Positions 18,103-26,866 of a stretch of 64,000 nucleotides of DNA are shown here, piece by piece; position 1 is the stretch's first letter, and every line of letters starts with the position of its first letter. The translations under genes were made by a program, and so were the position numbers. Where the stretch lies: positions 42,064 through 106,063 of the forward strand of contig NZ_PCPA01000013.1 of NCBI RefSeq assembly GCF_002979515.1. The letters run 5' to 3'. The notes under the pieces are model-generated. The model was not told the origin of the DNA, did not search any database, and saw nothing but the letters and a program-made list of their open reading frames with translations. Origin of the DNA: Microbacterium sp. MYb54. GTDB lineage: Bacteria > Actinomycetota > Actinomycetes > Actinomycetales > Microbacteriaceae.

Positions 18103-18138
18103 TTCGTATTACGAATGAATCTAGTTCGTAATACGAAC
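18103..18138. promoter_or_regulatory. Double MarR operator
   Basis: TTCGTA-T-TACGAA (18103-18115) and GTTCGTA-A-TACGAAC (18124-18138) are near-identical perfect palindromes with centres 22 bp apart, two helical turns on one DNA face. They lie between the MDR gene and marR, and the second covers the expected -35 of the leaderless marR promoter (-10 TATGCT at 18148-18153). Confidence 0.8.
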
Positions 18139-18159
18139 ATCGTCAACTATGCTCGGATC

Positions 18160-18579
18160 ATGCTCCGCGACATCTCCGACGACGACGACCTCATAGATGC
18201 CCTCGGGCAGACGGCGTTCATGACGATGGGCGCACTCACCGGACTCGCCGCCGACGCCGGCCTGTCGCTGACGCAGCTGCGCGTCCTCGCGATCCTGCGA
18301 GATCGACGACTGCGTATGAGTGACCTCGCCGAGTACCTGGGGCTGGAGAAGTCCACGATGACCGGGCTGGTCGCACGAGCCGAGCGCAAAGACCTGCTCG
18401 CACGCGTACCGAACGAACAGGATGCGCGCGCTGTCGATGTCGTACTCACCGATCAGGGACGGGGCATCGCCGATGCGCTCAGCGTCGCCCTCCGCGACAC
18501 GCTGACGCCGCTCACCGAGCAGCTGCCCCCGGGTGATCGCGGCGCTCTGACCGCGCTGCTGCGACGAATGCTCCCCTGA
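18160..18579 (+). CDS. MarR-family transcriptional regulator
   Basis: 139-aa winged-helix repressor. The HTH LRMSDLAEYLGLEKSTMTGLVARAERKDLL (about residues 48-77) is followed by the wing (RVPNEQDARAVDVVLTDQG) and C-terminal dimerisation helices. ATG 18160 is favoured by TATGCT (18148-18153) with a 6-nt spacer; the frame is open further upstream but would run through the operators. The double palindrome beside it suggests autoregulation together with the divergent oxidoreductase. Cys is absent from the N-terminus, so an OhrR-like cysteine switch is not obvious. Confidence 0.9.
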   Translation: MLRDISDDDDLIDALGQTAFMTMGALTGLAADAGLSLTQLRVLAILRDRRLRMSDLAEYLGLEKSTMTGLVARAERKDLLARVPNEQDARAVDVVLTDQGRGIADALSVALRDTLTPLTEQLPPGDRGALTALLRRMLP

Positions 18580-18590
18580 GTCCCGCCGGT

Positions 18591-18604
18591 CGGCCGATCG
18601 GCCG
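18591..18604. terminator. GC-rich palindrome between convergent genes
   Basis: CGGCCGATCGGCCG is a perfect 14-nt palindrome, 12 nt past the marR stop and 20 nt before the end of the convergent gene at 18625. Additional CCGG/GGCC copies surround it. It could be a bidirectional terminator, although no T-tract is present. Confidence 0.35.
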
Positions 18605-18624
18605 GACACTCGGCCGGCCATTCG

Positions 18625-19590
18625 TCAGTGCGTGTACTCCATGAGCTCGACGCCGAGCACGCGGAAGGCATCGTGCGCACGCAGACGGTGCGTGATCGAG
18701 AGGTCGTCGAAACAGACGATGAGCGAGTAGGCGACACCGGCGCGTGGCCCTGCCAGCACACCGGCCTCGGCACGCACACCGCGGTCGCGACCGGTCTTGT
18801 TCACGAAGAGCAGGCCGTGCGCGTCGTGATCGTGGGCGAACGGGTCAAGGCCGGTGGATGCCGCGACCAGGCTCAGGTCCTGATTCAGGCTCAACCACTC
18901 CGACACCTGCGCGCTGACGGCGGCATCGACCACCTGCGAGTTCACCAGGGCGGAGAAGAGTCCGGCGAGCTCGCGCGCGGAACCCACGGCGACCTGCGGG
19001 GCGTCGTCGGGCCCGCGGCGGTCGCGGAAGCGGTCGAGGAGGGCCGTGCGGCGCAGTCCGAGCGACTCGATGCGCTCACGCACCCGGTCGTGGCCGACCT
19101 TCTGCAGCAGGGCGTTCACCGCGATCGGGTCGCCCGCGGTCGCGGCCAGCACGGCGAGGTCTTCCAACGGAAGCGCCGGGGCGTGCAGGTGCCGCCAGAG
19201 CCCCGAGGTCTCCACGGCCTCGACGCTCTCGCGCTCGATGATCTCTAACGGATCGAGGGTGCCGTTCTGGAAGCCGGCGGCGACCTCGATCAGCAGCGGC
19301 ACCACGCCGAGGCCGGCGACCGGCATCGTGACGTGGTCGTCGCCGGCCAGCACATGCACGTGGTTGTCGAGGTCGACGACGTGCACCGAGACCTGCGCAC
19401 CGGAATCGACCAGAGCCTCCAGCGAACGCAGCGTGGCCGTGAATGAACGGCGCCCTGCGGCAGCACGTCGTGGAAGTCGGCGACTGGTCCGGTTCGAGCG
19501 ACGACCCGTGTCGGGGGCCTCCTGGGCACCGCTGAGAGACTCGGGGGCCGAGGAGTTACGGAAGCCTTCACCAGGCTCGAGAGCGCCCAC
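18625..19590 (-). CDS. Class A beta-lactamase-fold protein lacking SxxK
   Basis: 321 aa. The C-terminal ~270 residues follow the serine beta-lactamase/transpeptidase fold: a loop equivalent to the SDN region (TAGDPIAVNALL) and KTG at 265-267 (NKTGRDRG) are recognisable. The active-site SxxK, expected right after VTMPV, reads Ala92-Gly-Leu-Gly95, so the nucleophile and general base are both missing. It is therefore predicted to be catalytically dead, perhaps a ligand-binding or scaffolding relative. The first ~50 residues are basic and low complexity, with no clear signal peptide. The GTG start has AAGGA about 6 nt upstream. Confidence 0.75.
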   Translation of the reverse strand: MGALEPGEGFRNSSAPESLSGAQEAPDTGRRSNRTSRRLPRRAAAGRRSFTATLRSLEALVDSGAQVSVHVVDLDNHVHVLAGDDHVTMPVAGLGVVPLLIEVAAGFQNGTLDPLEIIERESVEAVETSGLWRHLHAPALPLEDLAVLAATAGDPIAVNALLQKVGHDRVRERIESLGLRRTALLDRFRDRRGPDDAPQVAVGSARELAGLFSALVNSQVVDAAVSAQVSEWLSLNQDLSLVAASTGLDPFAHDHDAHGLLFVNKTGRDRGVRAEAGVLAGPRAGVAYSLIVCFDDLSITHRLRAHDAFRVLGVELMEYTH

Positions 19591-19700
19591 GCTGATCCTT
19601 AGGGGGGTGGATGTGCGGGATACCGAGGGGAGACGCTCCCCAGCGGCAGGGCTATCGTAACCCCACCGCCGGGGGATGCTTCACAGAGTCAGACGATTGG

Positions 19701-21665
19701 TCACCAGATGGTCACTCGCGACGCCGCAGGCAGCCAGAGCGCGTCGGTCTCGCTCACACCGAACGCCTCGTAGAAGGCGTCGATGTTGCGCACGATCTGG
19801 TTGCAGCGGAACTCGTTCGGCGAGTGCGGGTCGATCGTCAGCAGACGCAGCGTCTCGGCGTCGCGGCTCTTCTGCTGCCACACCTGCGCCCACGACAGCA
19901 GCAGCCGCTGCACACCCGTGTATCCGTCGATGACCGGCGCCTCGGCACCGTCGAGCGAGAGCTCATAGGCCTTCAGCGCGATGCCGAGACCGCCGAGGTC
20001 TCCGATGTTCTCACCGATCGTGAGGGCGCCGTTGACGTGATGCTCGGCGTCGAGCCCCTCCGGGACCAGCGCGTCGTACTGCGCGATGAGCGCCTTAGTG
20101 CGCTCCTCGAACGCCGAACGGTCGGCATCGGTCCACCAGTCCTGCAGCCGACCGTCGCCGTCGTAGCGGCTGCCCTGGTCGTCGAAGCCGTGGCCGATCT
20201 CGTGACCGATGACCGCGCCGATGCCGCCGTAGTTCGCGGCTGCATCGCGTGCGGCATCGAAGAACGGGTACTGCAGGATCGCTGCGGGGAACACGATCTC
20301 GTTCATCGACGGGTTGTAATAGGCGTTGACCATCTGCGGGGGCATGTGCCACTCGGTGCGGTCGATGGGCTTGCCGACCTTGTCGACGTTGCGGTCGTGC
20401 TCGAAGATCGACGCGCGACGTACGTTGCCGAACAGATCGGCCCGATCGATCTCGAGGCTCGAGTAGTCGCGCCACACCTCGGGGTGCCCGATCTTCGGCG
20501 TGAAGGAGTCGAGCTTCGCGAGAGCGCGCTCGCGGGTCTCGGCGGTCATCCACTCGAGTTCGGTGATGCTCTGCCGGTACGCCTCGATGAGGTTTGCGAC
20601 CAGCTCGTCCATCGCGGCCTTCGCCGTCGGCGGGTAGTGCCGCTCGACGTAGACCTTGCCGATCGCCTCGCCCAGCGCGCCCTCGGTGAGCGAGACGCCG
20701 CGCTTCCAGCGCTCACGCATCGTGGGGACGCCGGTGAGCTCTGTGCCGTAGAACGAGAAGTTCTCCTGCACGAGGTCGTCGGTCAGGTACGGTGCCGCGG
20801 CATGCACGACCTTGGCCCGCAGCCACGCCTTCCAGTCGTCCAGACGCTCGGGAGTCAGCAGCGATCCGAGCCCCTCGAAGAAGCTGGGCTGCGAGACGAC
20901 GACCTCGTCGAAGGCCGCGGGGTTCGACGGTGAGACGGCTTCGCGCCAGGGAGCCAGGTCGACGCCGGTGAGAGCCTGCAGCTCGTCCCAGGTCTTGAGG
21001 TTGTAGGTGGTGACGGCGTCGCGGCTGCGCACGTTGTCCCAGTGGTGGCCCGCGAGATCGGTCTCGAGCGCGATCGCACGGTCGGCCTCCGCCGCAGCAT
21101 CCGCGACGCCGGCGAGGCCCAGCAGCCGCTCGAGGTGTGCGCGGTACGCAGCCCGGGTCTCGGCGAACGTGTCGAGGCGGAAGTAGCTCTCGTCCGGCAG
21201 CGACAGACCGGCCTGCACGAGCACCGGAACGTAGCGCTCCGGGTCGCCGGGATCTCCGTCGACGTAGAGGCCGATCACGGATGCGCGACCGTCGCGGTCG
21301 TAGGTGCCCACGGTGCGCAGGAACGCCGGTACGCCGTCGATCGCGTCGATCTCGGCAAGGGTGTCGGCCAGCGGGGCCACACCGGCGGCGTCGATGCGCT
21401 CGGTGTCCATGAAACTCGCGAACAGGTCGCCGATCTTGCCGGCGAGCGTGCCCTCTGCGGCATCCTGCGACTCTTCGATGATCGCGCGGACGTCTTTCTC
21501 GGCCTGCTCGGCGAGCAGGTGGAACGAGCCCCACCGCGCCTTGTCGCCCGGGATCTCGGTGCGGGCGAGCCAGGCGCCGTTCACGTGGCGATACAGGTCG
21601 TCCTGGGGGCGGATGTCGGAGCTGAACTCGTCAAGGGCGAGGCCAACGGGAAGAACGTCAGTCAT
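19701..21665 (-). CDS. M13-family zinc metallopeptidase (PepO-like)
   Basis: 654-aa neprilysin-like endopeptidase without a signal peptide, so probably cytoplasmic. The N-terminal helical domain begins RPQDDLYRHVNGAWL. The substrate motif NAYYNPSMNEIVFPAAIL precedes the zinc motif HEIGH (488-492), and the third ligand lies in GENIGDLGG. The C-terminus ends in a tryptophan (RVTIW), typical of bacterial PepO. The start is supported by TAGGCT (21672-21677, minus strand), 6 nt, ATG. Confidence 0.95.
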   Translation of the reverse strand: MTDVLPVGLALDEFSSDIRPQDDLYRHVNGAWLARTEIPGDKARWGSFHLLAEQAEKDVRAIIEESQDAAEGTLAGKIGDLFASFMDTERIDAAGVAPLADTLAEIDAIDGVPAFLRTVGTYDRDGRASVIGLYVDGDPGDPERYVPVLVQAGLSLPDESYFRLDTFAETRAAYRAHLERLLGLAGVADAAAEADRAIALETDLAGHHWDNVRSRDAVTTYNLKTWDELQALTGVDLAPWREAVSPSNPAAFDEVVVSQPSFFEGLGSLLTPERLDDWKAWLRAKVVHAAAPYLTDDLVQENFSFYGTELTGVPTMRERWKRGVSLTEGALGEAIGKVYVERHYPPTAKAAMDELVANLIEAYRQSITELEWMTAETRERALAKLDSFTPKIGHPEVWRDYSSLEIDRADLFGNVRRASIFEHDRNVDKVGKPIDRTEWHMPPQMVNAYYNPSMNEIVFPAAILQYPFFDAARDAAANYGGIGAVIGHEIGHGFDDQGSRYDGDGRLQDWWTDADRSAFEERTKALIAQYDALVPEGLDAEHHVNGALTIGENIGDLGGLGIALKAYELSLDGAEAPVIDGYTGVQRLLLSWAQVWQQKSRDAETLRLLTIDPHSPNEFRCNQIVRNIDAFYEAFGVSETDALWLPAASRVTIW

Positions 21666-21711
21666 GCGCCCAGCCTATGACCCGCCTCCCCCATCGTGTC
21701 CACAACCGCCG

Positions 21712-22884
21712 TCACACCGGGGCGGGAACCGGGGCGGGAACCACTCCGAACGGGAGCATCACATTCATGCGGAAACCCTCGTCCGTGCGCTCGGCGAACA
21801 CCTCGCCACCATGGGCGCGCGCGAGACCGCGGGCGATGGACAGACCGAGACCTGCCCCTGATGCCACAGTGTCCCGCTCGACGGTCGCCGTGCGGGCGGT
21901 GTCCTCGCGCCAACCGACGTCGAACATGCGGTCGAGATCTTCCACGGCGACACCGGCGCCGTGATCGAGGATGCCCAGCACGAGCCGGTGCCGGTCGAGC
22001 TCCGTGGCCGAGACGACGATCTCGGTGCCGCGCGGGGCGTGCCTGATCGCGTTGGTCAGCAGATTCACGATGATCCGTCCGAGGTGGTGCGGGTCCGCCC
22101 AGAGGACATGTCCGGCGACCCCCCGCTCGACGATGCGCACCTCATGGCTCGCCGCCGCGGCCGCGACGTCGGCGACGGCGTCCGACACCACATCGAGCAG
22201 CTCCACCTGCTGCGTCCGCAGCTGGACGGCCCCCGAGGTCAGCTTGGACAGCTCGAACAGGTCGTCGACCATGCGACTCATCGTCTCGACCTGCACTCGC
22301 ACCTGGCCGGCGAAGCGCTCCGGAGCATCGGCCGCCCCCTCCTCGATCGACTCGGCGAGCGCACGCACCGCGGTGAGCGGAGTCCGCAGATCATGCGAGA
22401 TCCAGGCGAAGAACCGTCGTCGCGCCGAGTCGAGGCGCTCCAGCTCAGCGTTCGCGGCATCCACCTTCGCCGATACATCGGCCAGCTGCACCGAGAGGTC
22501 GTTCAGCTCGCGGGAGCCGACGTGCTCTGCGACGATCACGTCGCCGCGTCCGACCTGCCCGAGCGAGGCGGAGAAGCGCTCGAACGACGACCGCATGGCC
22601 CTGGCCACGGCCCAGGCCGTCGCCAGACCGAGGACGAGCGATACCCCGATCACGACGAGGAGTACGGTCAGGTCGTGCGTGGAGATGTACATCTCGACCG
22701 CGATCGCGACGACCGAGGCCGCCATCGTGATGATCCCCGCACTGGCGACGAGCATCAACTGCACCCGGATCGAGCGTCGTCGGAGCACGCGCAGCAGACC
22801 GAGCACGAGCGCGGCCACGCAGACGGCGGCGACCAGACAGGTCAGCACGATCAGCAGGATGTCGCCACCGCCGAGCATGATCAT
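21712..22884 (-). CDS. Two-component sensor histidine kinase
   Basis: 390-aa membrane kinase. Two or three N-terminal hydrophobic segments lie around residues 8-30, 42-62 and 70-90, followed by HAMP-like sequence (RSSFERFSASLGQVGRGD). The H-box is WISHDLRTPL with His164. The N-box NLLTNAIRHAPRG and G-boxes (ILDHGAG, GAGLGLSIARGLARAHGG) complete the ATPase domain. Very little sensing domain lies between the helices, so it probably senses within the membrane. Its ATG overlaps the regulator stop (ATGA at 22881-22884), and the divergent DM13-doxX pair is the likely target. The C-terminus ends in a PAPVPAPV tail. Confidence 0.92.
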   Translation of the reverse strand: MIMLGGGDILLIVLTCLVAAVCVAALVLGLLRVLRRRSIRVQLMLVASAGIITMAASVVAIAVEMYISTHDLTVLLVVIGVSLVLGLATAWAVARAMRSSFERFSASLGQVGRGDVIVAEHVGSRELNDLSVQLADVSAKVDAANAELERLDSARRRFFAWISHDLRTPLTAVRALAESIEEGAADAPERFAGQVRVQVETMSRMVDDLFELSKLTSGAVQLRTQQVELLDVVSDAVADVAAAAASHEVRIVERGVAGHVLWADPHHLGRIIVNLLTNAIRHAPRGTEIVVSATELDRHRLVLGILDHGAGVAVEDLDRMFDVGWREDTARTATVERDTVASGAGLGLSIARGLARAHGGEVFAERTDEGFRMNVMLPFGVVPAPVPAPV

Positions 22885-23579
22885 GAGCGGTCCCCCTCTG
22901 TGGAGAAGCGGTACCCGACACCCCACTCGGTGCGCAGGTGGATCGGATCGCGCGGGTCTTCCTCGATCTTCTCCCGCAGCCGTCGCACATGGACCGTGAC
23001 CGTCGATGCCTCACCGAAGCTCCATCCCCAGGCTTCGCGGAGGATCTCCTCGCGCCCGAGCGGGCGCCCCTCGTTGCGCACGAGGAAGAAGAGCAGGTCG
23101 TACTCGCGACCGGTGAGGACGATCTCGTCGCCACGGACCCACACTCGACGGCGGAGCGGATCGATCGTGAAGACCCCCGCCCGAACCTCGCCCACCGCGG
23201 CCTGGACGACCTGCGAGCGGCGTACCAGTGCCCCCACACGCATCAGCAGCTCACGCAGTGAGAAGGGCTTCGCGAGGTAGTCGTCGACGCCGAACTCGAA
23301 GCCGTCGATGCGGTCCTCCACCTGGCCGAGGGCGGTGAGCATCATGATCGGAACGTCGGAATACGAGCGCAGGTCACGGCACAGCTCGTCGCCGCTGATG
23401 CCAGGCAGCATCCGGTCGACGATCACCACATCGGGGATGCTGTCCCGCAGCGCCGTCCGCGCCGACACCCCGTCGCCGAAGCTCGACACCGCGTACCCGT
23501 TGGCCCGAAGATAGGCCCCCACTGCTTCCCTGACGGTGGGGTCGTCTTCGACCACGACGACTTCGGTTGCCTCCTGCAT
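22881..23579 (-). CDS. OmpR/PhoB-family response regulator
   Basis: 232 aa. The receiver domain has the acidic pair Asp12/Asp13, phosphoacceptor Asp55 (VIVDRMLPG) and switch lysine in DDYLAKPFS. The C-terminal winged helix (LTGREYDLLFFLVRNEGR to VRRLREKIEEDPRDPIHLRTEWGVGYRF) is complete. ATG 23579 is chosen because TAGTGT (23587-23592, minus strand) with a 7-nt spacer precedes it; an upstream extension would be nonconserved basic sequence. First gene of the regulator-kinase pair, divergent from the DM13 lipoprotein. Confidence 0.93.
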   Translation of the reverse strand: MQEATEVVVVEDDPTVREAVGAYLRANGYAVSSFGDGVSARTALRDSIPDVVIVDRMLPGISGDELCRDLRSYSDVPIMMLTALGQVEDRIDGFEFGVDDYLAKPFSLRELLMRVGALVRRSQVVQAAVGEVRAGVFTIDPLRRRVWVRGDEIVLTGREYDLLFFLVRNEGRPLGREEILREAWGWSFGEASTVTVHVRRLREKIEEDPRDPIHLRTEWGVGYRFSTEGDRS

Positions 23580-23746
23580 GGGGTCGACACTAGTCGCGCG
23601 ATCCGCGCCACGGCCGGGTTCCTTACGTTCCTGAAAGGTCTTCCCCACCGCCGCCCGTGTCTTCGTAGCGTTCTTCGAAGTGCGATCCGCCGCGGCATAC
23701 GTCGCTCCGGGAAAACGGACGCACACACAGTGAACAGGAGAACCTC

Positions 23747-24193
23747 ATGCGCAAGATCGCTCTCGCCGCCACCGCGGCCCTCACCCTCGCCCTCGCCCTG
23801 TCGGCGTGCAGCTCGCCCGCCGCGACCGAGGACACCAAGCCCTCCTCGTCGGCGTCGCAGAGCGCTGACGACAGCGCCACGACGACCATGACCGAGAAGA
23901 CCGGTGAGTTCACGGGCCTGAACGAGAAGAAGGTCTCCGGCACCGTCACCGTGACCGACGACGAGATCGCCCTGTCCGAGTTCTCCTCCGACGAGGGCCC
24001 CGACCTGCACGTCTACCTCACGAACGGCACGGATGAGGCAGCGGTGACGGCGGGCATGCTCGTCGACGCCGTCTCATTCGACACCGCAACCCAGACCTTC
24101 ACCCTCGACGGCGTCGACACGTCGAAGTACACCCACGTCGTGATCCACTGCGACAAGGCGAAGGCCGTGTTCGGAGCAGCAGAACTCTCATGA
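23747..24193 (+). CDS. DM13-domain lipoprotein
   Basis: 148-aa exported lipoprotein: a lipid signal peptide with lipobox LSAC (Cys21), a Ser/Thr/Ala-rich linker (residues 25-50), then a DM13 domain (GEFTGLNEKKVSGTV to VVIHCDKAKAVFGAAEL). DM13 domains carry a conserved cysteine, present here in VVIHC, and have been proposed to act in redox or electron transfer; that role is family knowledge, not shown here. The stop overlaps the next start (ATGA), so it is coupled to the DoxX gene. Divergent from a two-component system. Confidence 0.88.
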   Translation: MRKIALAATAALTLALALSACSSPAATEDTKPSSSASQSADDSATTTMTEKTGEFTGLNEKKVSGTVTVTDDEIALSEFSSDEGPDLHVYLTNGTDEAAVTAGMLVDAVSFDTATQTFTLDGVDTSKYTHVVIHCDKAKAVFGAAELS

Positions 24194-24693
24194 CCGGATC
24201 GCGACCCGCAGGCACCCTGGCCCTCTCGCTGCTCGGCGGCGGGGCCAGGGTGGCGGTCGGAGTGCTCTGGCTGATCGAGGGCATTCTGAAGTACCGGGCC
24301 GGATTCGGGGCGGCCGACATCGAGCTGGTGGCGCAGAGCACGGAGGGGAACCCTCGGGTGCCGTGGTTCTTCGAGCCGCTCGGGTCGTTCATGGGGATGG
24401 CACCAGAGCTGTTCGGTGTGGTGATGCCCGCTCTCGAGGTCGCTCTCGGGCTGCTGCTGGTCGCGGGACTCCTGACCAGGATCACCGCCTTCCTGTCGAT
24501 CGGGACGCTGATGCTCTATTGGAGCGCGGATCAGCTGATCTCCCAGTACCCGGCGATGGTCGTGCTCTCAGCCGTCGTACTCCTCCTCCCCGCCTCCGGG
24601 CGGTTCGGGGTGGATGGATGGCTGCGCGCGCGCCGGGCGCGGAAGACAGACGACTTCGGGCCTGTGGGAGGCCTGAAGCGGCCGACGGGCTGA
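24190..24693 (+). CDS. DoxX-like integral membrane protein
   Basis: 167 aa with four hydrophobic helices: around residues 13-30, 70-95, 100-118 and 120-138. The sequence RVAVGVLWLIEGILKYRAGFG at the start of helix 1 is typical of DoxX/SURF4-like proteins. Its ATG overlaps the DM13 lipoprotein stop. DoxX proteins are associated with respiratory quinone or thiol-redox complexes in other bacteria, which fits pairing with a DM13 lipoprotein; direct function unknown. A 9-bp hairpin overlaps its stop. Confidence 0.85.
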   Translation: MTGSRPAGTLALSLLGGGARVAVGVLWLIEGILKYRAGFGAADIELVAQSTEGNPRVPWFFEPLGSFMGMAPELFGVVMPALEVALGLLLVAGLLTRITAFLSIGTLMLYWSADQLISQYPAMVVLSAVVLLLPASGRFGVDGWLRARRARKTDDFGPVGGLKRPTG

Positions 24694-24702
24694 GCCCGTC
24701 GG
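24682..24702 (+). terminator. Hairpin overlapping doxX stop
   Basis: CCGACGGGC (24682-24690) and GCCCGTCGG (24694-24702) form a perfect 9-bp stem whose 3-nt loop is the TGA stop codon itself. It probably ends the DM13-doxX transcript, though no T-run follows. Confidence 0.5.
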
Positions 24703-24746
24703 AGGGGACACGGTTTCCGTCGGGTGGGGGCCCGGCTGGAACCGCG

Positions 24747-25316
24747 TCAGCCGCGGCGTCGTGCGCGCAAGCGCCGGCGTCGCGGCTGTTCGACTGGGGT
24801 GGGCTGGGGCCGCGCGGCTCGACGCTCGGCCCAGGCAGCCACCTCGTCGTCGACGTCACGGGGAGACGTGACGACGGGTGGGCCGCCCTGAAGCTGGCGC
24901 CGCGCCTCGCGCACCCGCTTGTTGAAGTCTTCGAGGACATCGCGCACATCGGACTCGCGGCCGAGCAGGTCGAGCTGATCGTTCAGCTCACGGTCCTCGG
25001 TGCGCAGCAGGATGGCAGGCGGTCCGAGACCGGTCAGGTTCTCGGTCTCGATCTTGCGGCGGATCCACCAGTCCGGATCGTGATGGGTGCCGAGTCCCTC
25101 GATGGGCTTGCCGGCACCTGGCAGGTCGTCGAAATCGCCCCGGCGGATCGCCACCTGGATGGCGGTCTCGATGAAGGCGGCACGATCGACAGCAGCGGCG
25201 ATCCCTGGCGGCGTACCCGACTCCTCACCGCCGTCGGTGTTCTCGCCGCTCTCGCCGCTCTCGCTGTTCTGCTTGCTCGCGAGATACCGCGCAGCCGCTT
25301 CGCGGGGATCCGTCAT
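24747..25316 (-). CDS. DUF1992 (DnaJC28-like) domain protein
   Basis: 189 aa. The DUF1992 core reads IQVAIRRGDFDDLPGAGKPIEGL, then DPDWWIRRKIETE, with a helical tail (LDLLGRESDVRDVLEDFNKRVREARRQL). It is related to the conserved domain of human DNAJC28 and to E. coli YhdN; no J-domain is present and function is unknown. A strong AAGGAGG lies 7 nt before ATG 25316. The N-terminus is flexible and Ser/Glu-rich, and the C-terminus is strongly basic (RRRRLRARRRG), suggesting contact with nucleic acid or ribosomes. Confidence 0.87.
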   Translation of the reverse strand: MTDPREAAARYLASKQNSESGESGENTDGGEESGTPPGIAAAVDRAAFIETAIQVAIRRGDFDDLPGAGKPIEGLGTHHDPDWWIRRKIETENLTGLGPPAILLRTEDRELNDQLDLLGRESDVRDVLEDFNKRVREARRQLQGGPPVVTSPRDVDDEVAAWAERRAARPQPTPVEQPRRRRLRARRRG

Positions 25317-25407
25317 GATGCACCTCCTTGGCATCCGAGTTCCCCTCCACCCTACGACGGCGTCGAGACGGGCCGGCGAGGTCGGCGCCAGGTCATAGGC
25401 TCGGAGG

Positions 25408-26730
25408 ATGAGCGCGCGCCCCTCACTCAACCGAGAGATCCTGCGCCTCGCCGTCCCCGCGCTCGGTGCACTGATCGCCGAACCCGCGTTCCTGATCGTG
25501 GATGCCGCGCTCGTCGGTCATCTCGGCACGACGCCGCTCGCCGGGCTCGGCATCGCGGGCGCGGTGCTGCAGACGATCGTCGGGCTGATGGTCTTCCTCG
25601 CCTACTCGACCACCCCGGCGGTCGCCCGCCGCTTCGGCGCAGGGCAACCGGGCGAAGCCGTCTCGGTCGGCGTCAACGGAATGTGGCTCGCACTCGGGCT
25701 CGGTGCCGTGCTCGCCGTGATCGGAGCCGTCTCCTCGCCGTGGCTGGTGTCGTTGTTCGGCGCGAGCGATGCCGTCGCCGCCCAGGCGAACGAGTACCTC
25801 GTCATCTCGATGTGGGGGCTACCGGCGATGCTCATCGTGTTCGCCGCGACCGGGCTGCTGCGCGGCATGCAGGACACGATGACGCCGCTGTGGATCGCAG
25901 GACTCGGCTTCGGCGCCAATGCCCTGCTCAACTGGCTGTTCATCTACGGACTCGGATGGGGCATCGCCGGCTCCGCCGCCGGTACCGTGACCGCGCAGTG
26001 GGGCATGGTCGCCGCTTACGCTCTGGTCGTACGTCGCCTCGCCAACCGCCACAGCGCCTCGCTACGTGCGCAGCGCGCCGGGATCCGCAGCACCGCAACC
26101 TCGGGCGGGTGGCTGTTCCTGCGCACCGTGAGTCTGCGCGTCGCGCTGCTCGCGACGGTGGGGATCGCGACGGGCATCGGCACCGAGGAGCTGGCCGGAT
26201 GGCAGATCGTGTTCACGATCTTCTCCGCGGCCGCCTTCGCCCTCGACGCGCTCGCGATCGCGGCCCAGGCCCTCATCGGCAAGGAACTCGGGGCCGGCGA
26301 CGAGCAGCAGGTGCACCGCGTGCTGGCGCGTACCGTCGCGTGGGGGGCCTGGTTCGGCGTGGTCGTCGGGGGTCTGATCGCCGCGTCGTCCGGCGTACTC
26401 GGAATCGTCTTCACCGGCGACCCCGAGATCGCGGCGCTCGTGCAGCCGGCACTGCTCGTGCTCGCGATCGCCCAGCCGATCGCCGGCGTCGTCTTCGTGC
26501 TCGACGGGGTGCTCATGGGCGCGAACGACGCCCGCTACCTCGCGATCGCCGGCGGCCTCAACCTGGTGCCGTTCCTGCCTGCCCTGTGGATCATCGCCGC
26601 GACGGGGGTCGACGGCACTGCAGGGCTCGTCTGGCTCGCGGTCGCCTTCTTCGGCGTCTATCTGCTCGCACGACTCGGCACCCTGGGGTGGCGTGTGCGG
26701 TCCGGGCGTTGGCTCGCTGCCACGGTCTGA
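25408..26730 (+). CDS. MATE-family multidrug/organic-cation efflux protein
   Basis: 440 aa with twelve hydrophobic helices in two homologous halves. The N-terminal LAVPALGALIAEPAFLIVDAALVGHLG is the DinF-branch signature, and the MSFL-type ALDALAIAAQALIGKELGAG lies at the half junction. It exports cationic compounds using H+ or Na+; which ion is not decidable. The start is supported by TAGGCT (25396-25401), 6 nt, ATG, which overlaps a GGAGG. No adjacent regulator. Confidence 0.93.
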   Translation: MSARPSLNREILRLAVPALGALIAEPAFLIVDAALVGHLGTTPLAGLGIAGAVLQTIVGLMVFLAYSTTPAVARRFGAGQPGEAVSVGVNGMWLALGLGAVLAVIGAVSSPWLVSLFGASDAVAAQANEYLVISMWGLPAMLIVFAATGLLRGMQDTMTPLWIAGLGFGANALLNWLFIYGLGWGIAGSAAGTVTAQWGMVAAYALVVRRLANRHSASLRAQRAGIRSTATSGGWLFLRTVSLRVALLATVGIATGIGTEELAGWQIVFTIFSAAAFALDALAIAAQALIGKELGAGDEQQVHRVLARTVAWGAWFGVVVGGLIAASSGVLGIVFTGDPEIAALVQPALLVLAIAQPIAGVVFVLDGVLMGANDARYLAIAGGLNLVPFLPALWIIAATGVDGTAGLVWLAVAFFGVYLLARLGTLGWRVRSGRWLAATV

Positions 26731-26866
26731 CACCGCTGCCCTTCCTCTACAGGCACCTCCTCCACAGGCACCGTCGAGAACGAGTTCTCCACATCCCCTG
26801 GATTCCGCGGAATACTACGTCGCTGCCCCCTGGCGCCCTCGACGATGATCGGGGGACACTGAAGGG

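Noticed and set aside
16978..18159. Plus-strand extension of the MarR frame
   Set aside because: It is antisense to the oxidoreductase gene and would run through both operators; the TATGCT-N6-ATG signal supports a start at 18160.
26731..26866. Direct repeat CTACAGGCACCTCCT / CCACAGGCACC near 26750
   Set aside because: Too short and imperfect to call a feature; it probably only reflects the spacer upstream of the small membrane protein.
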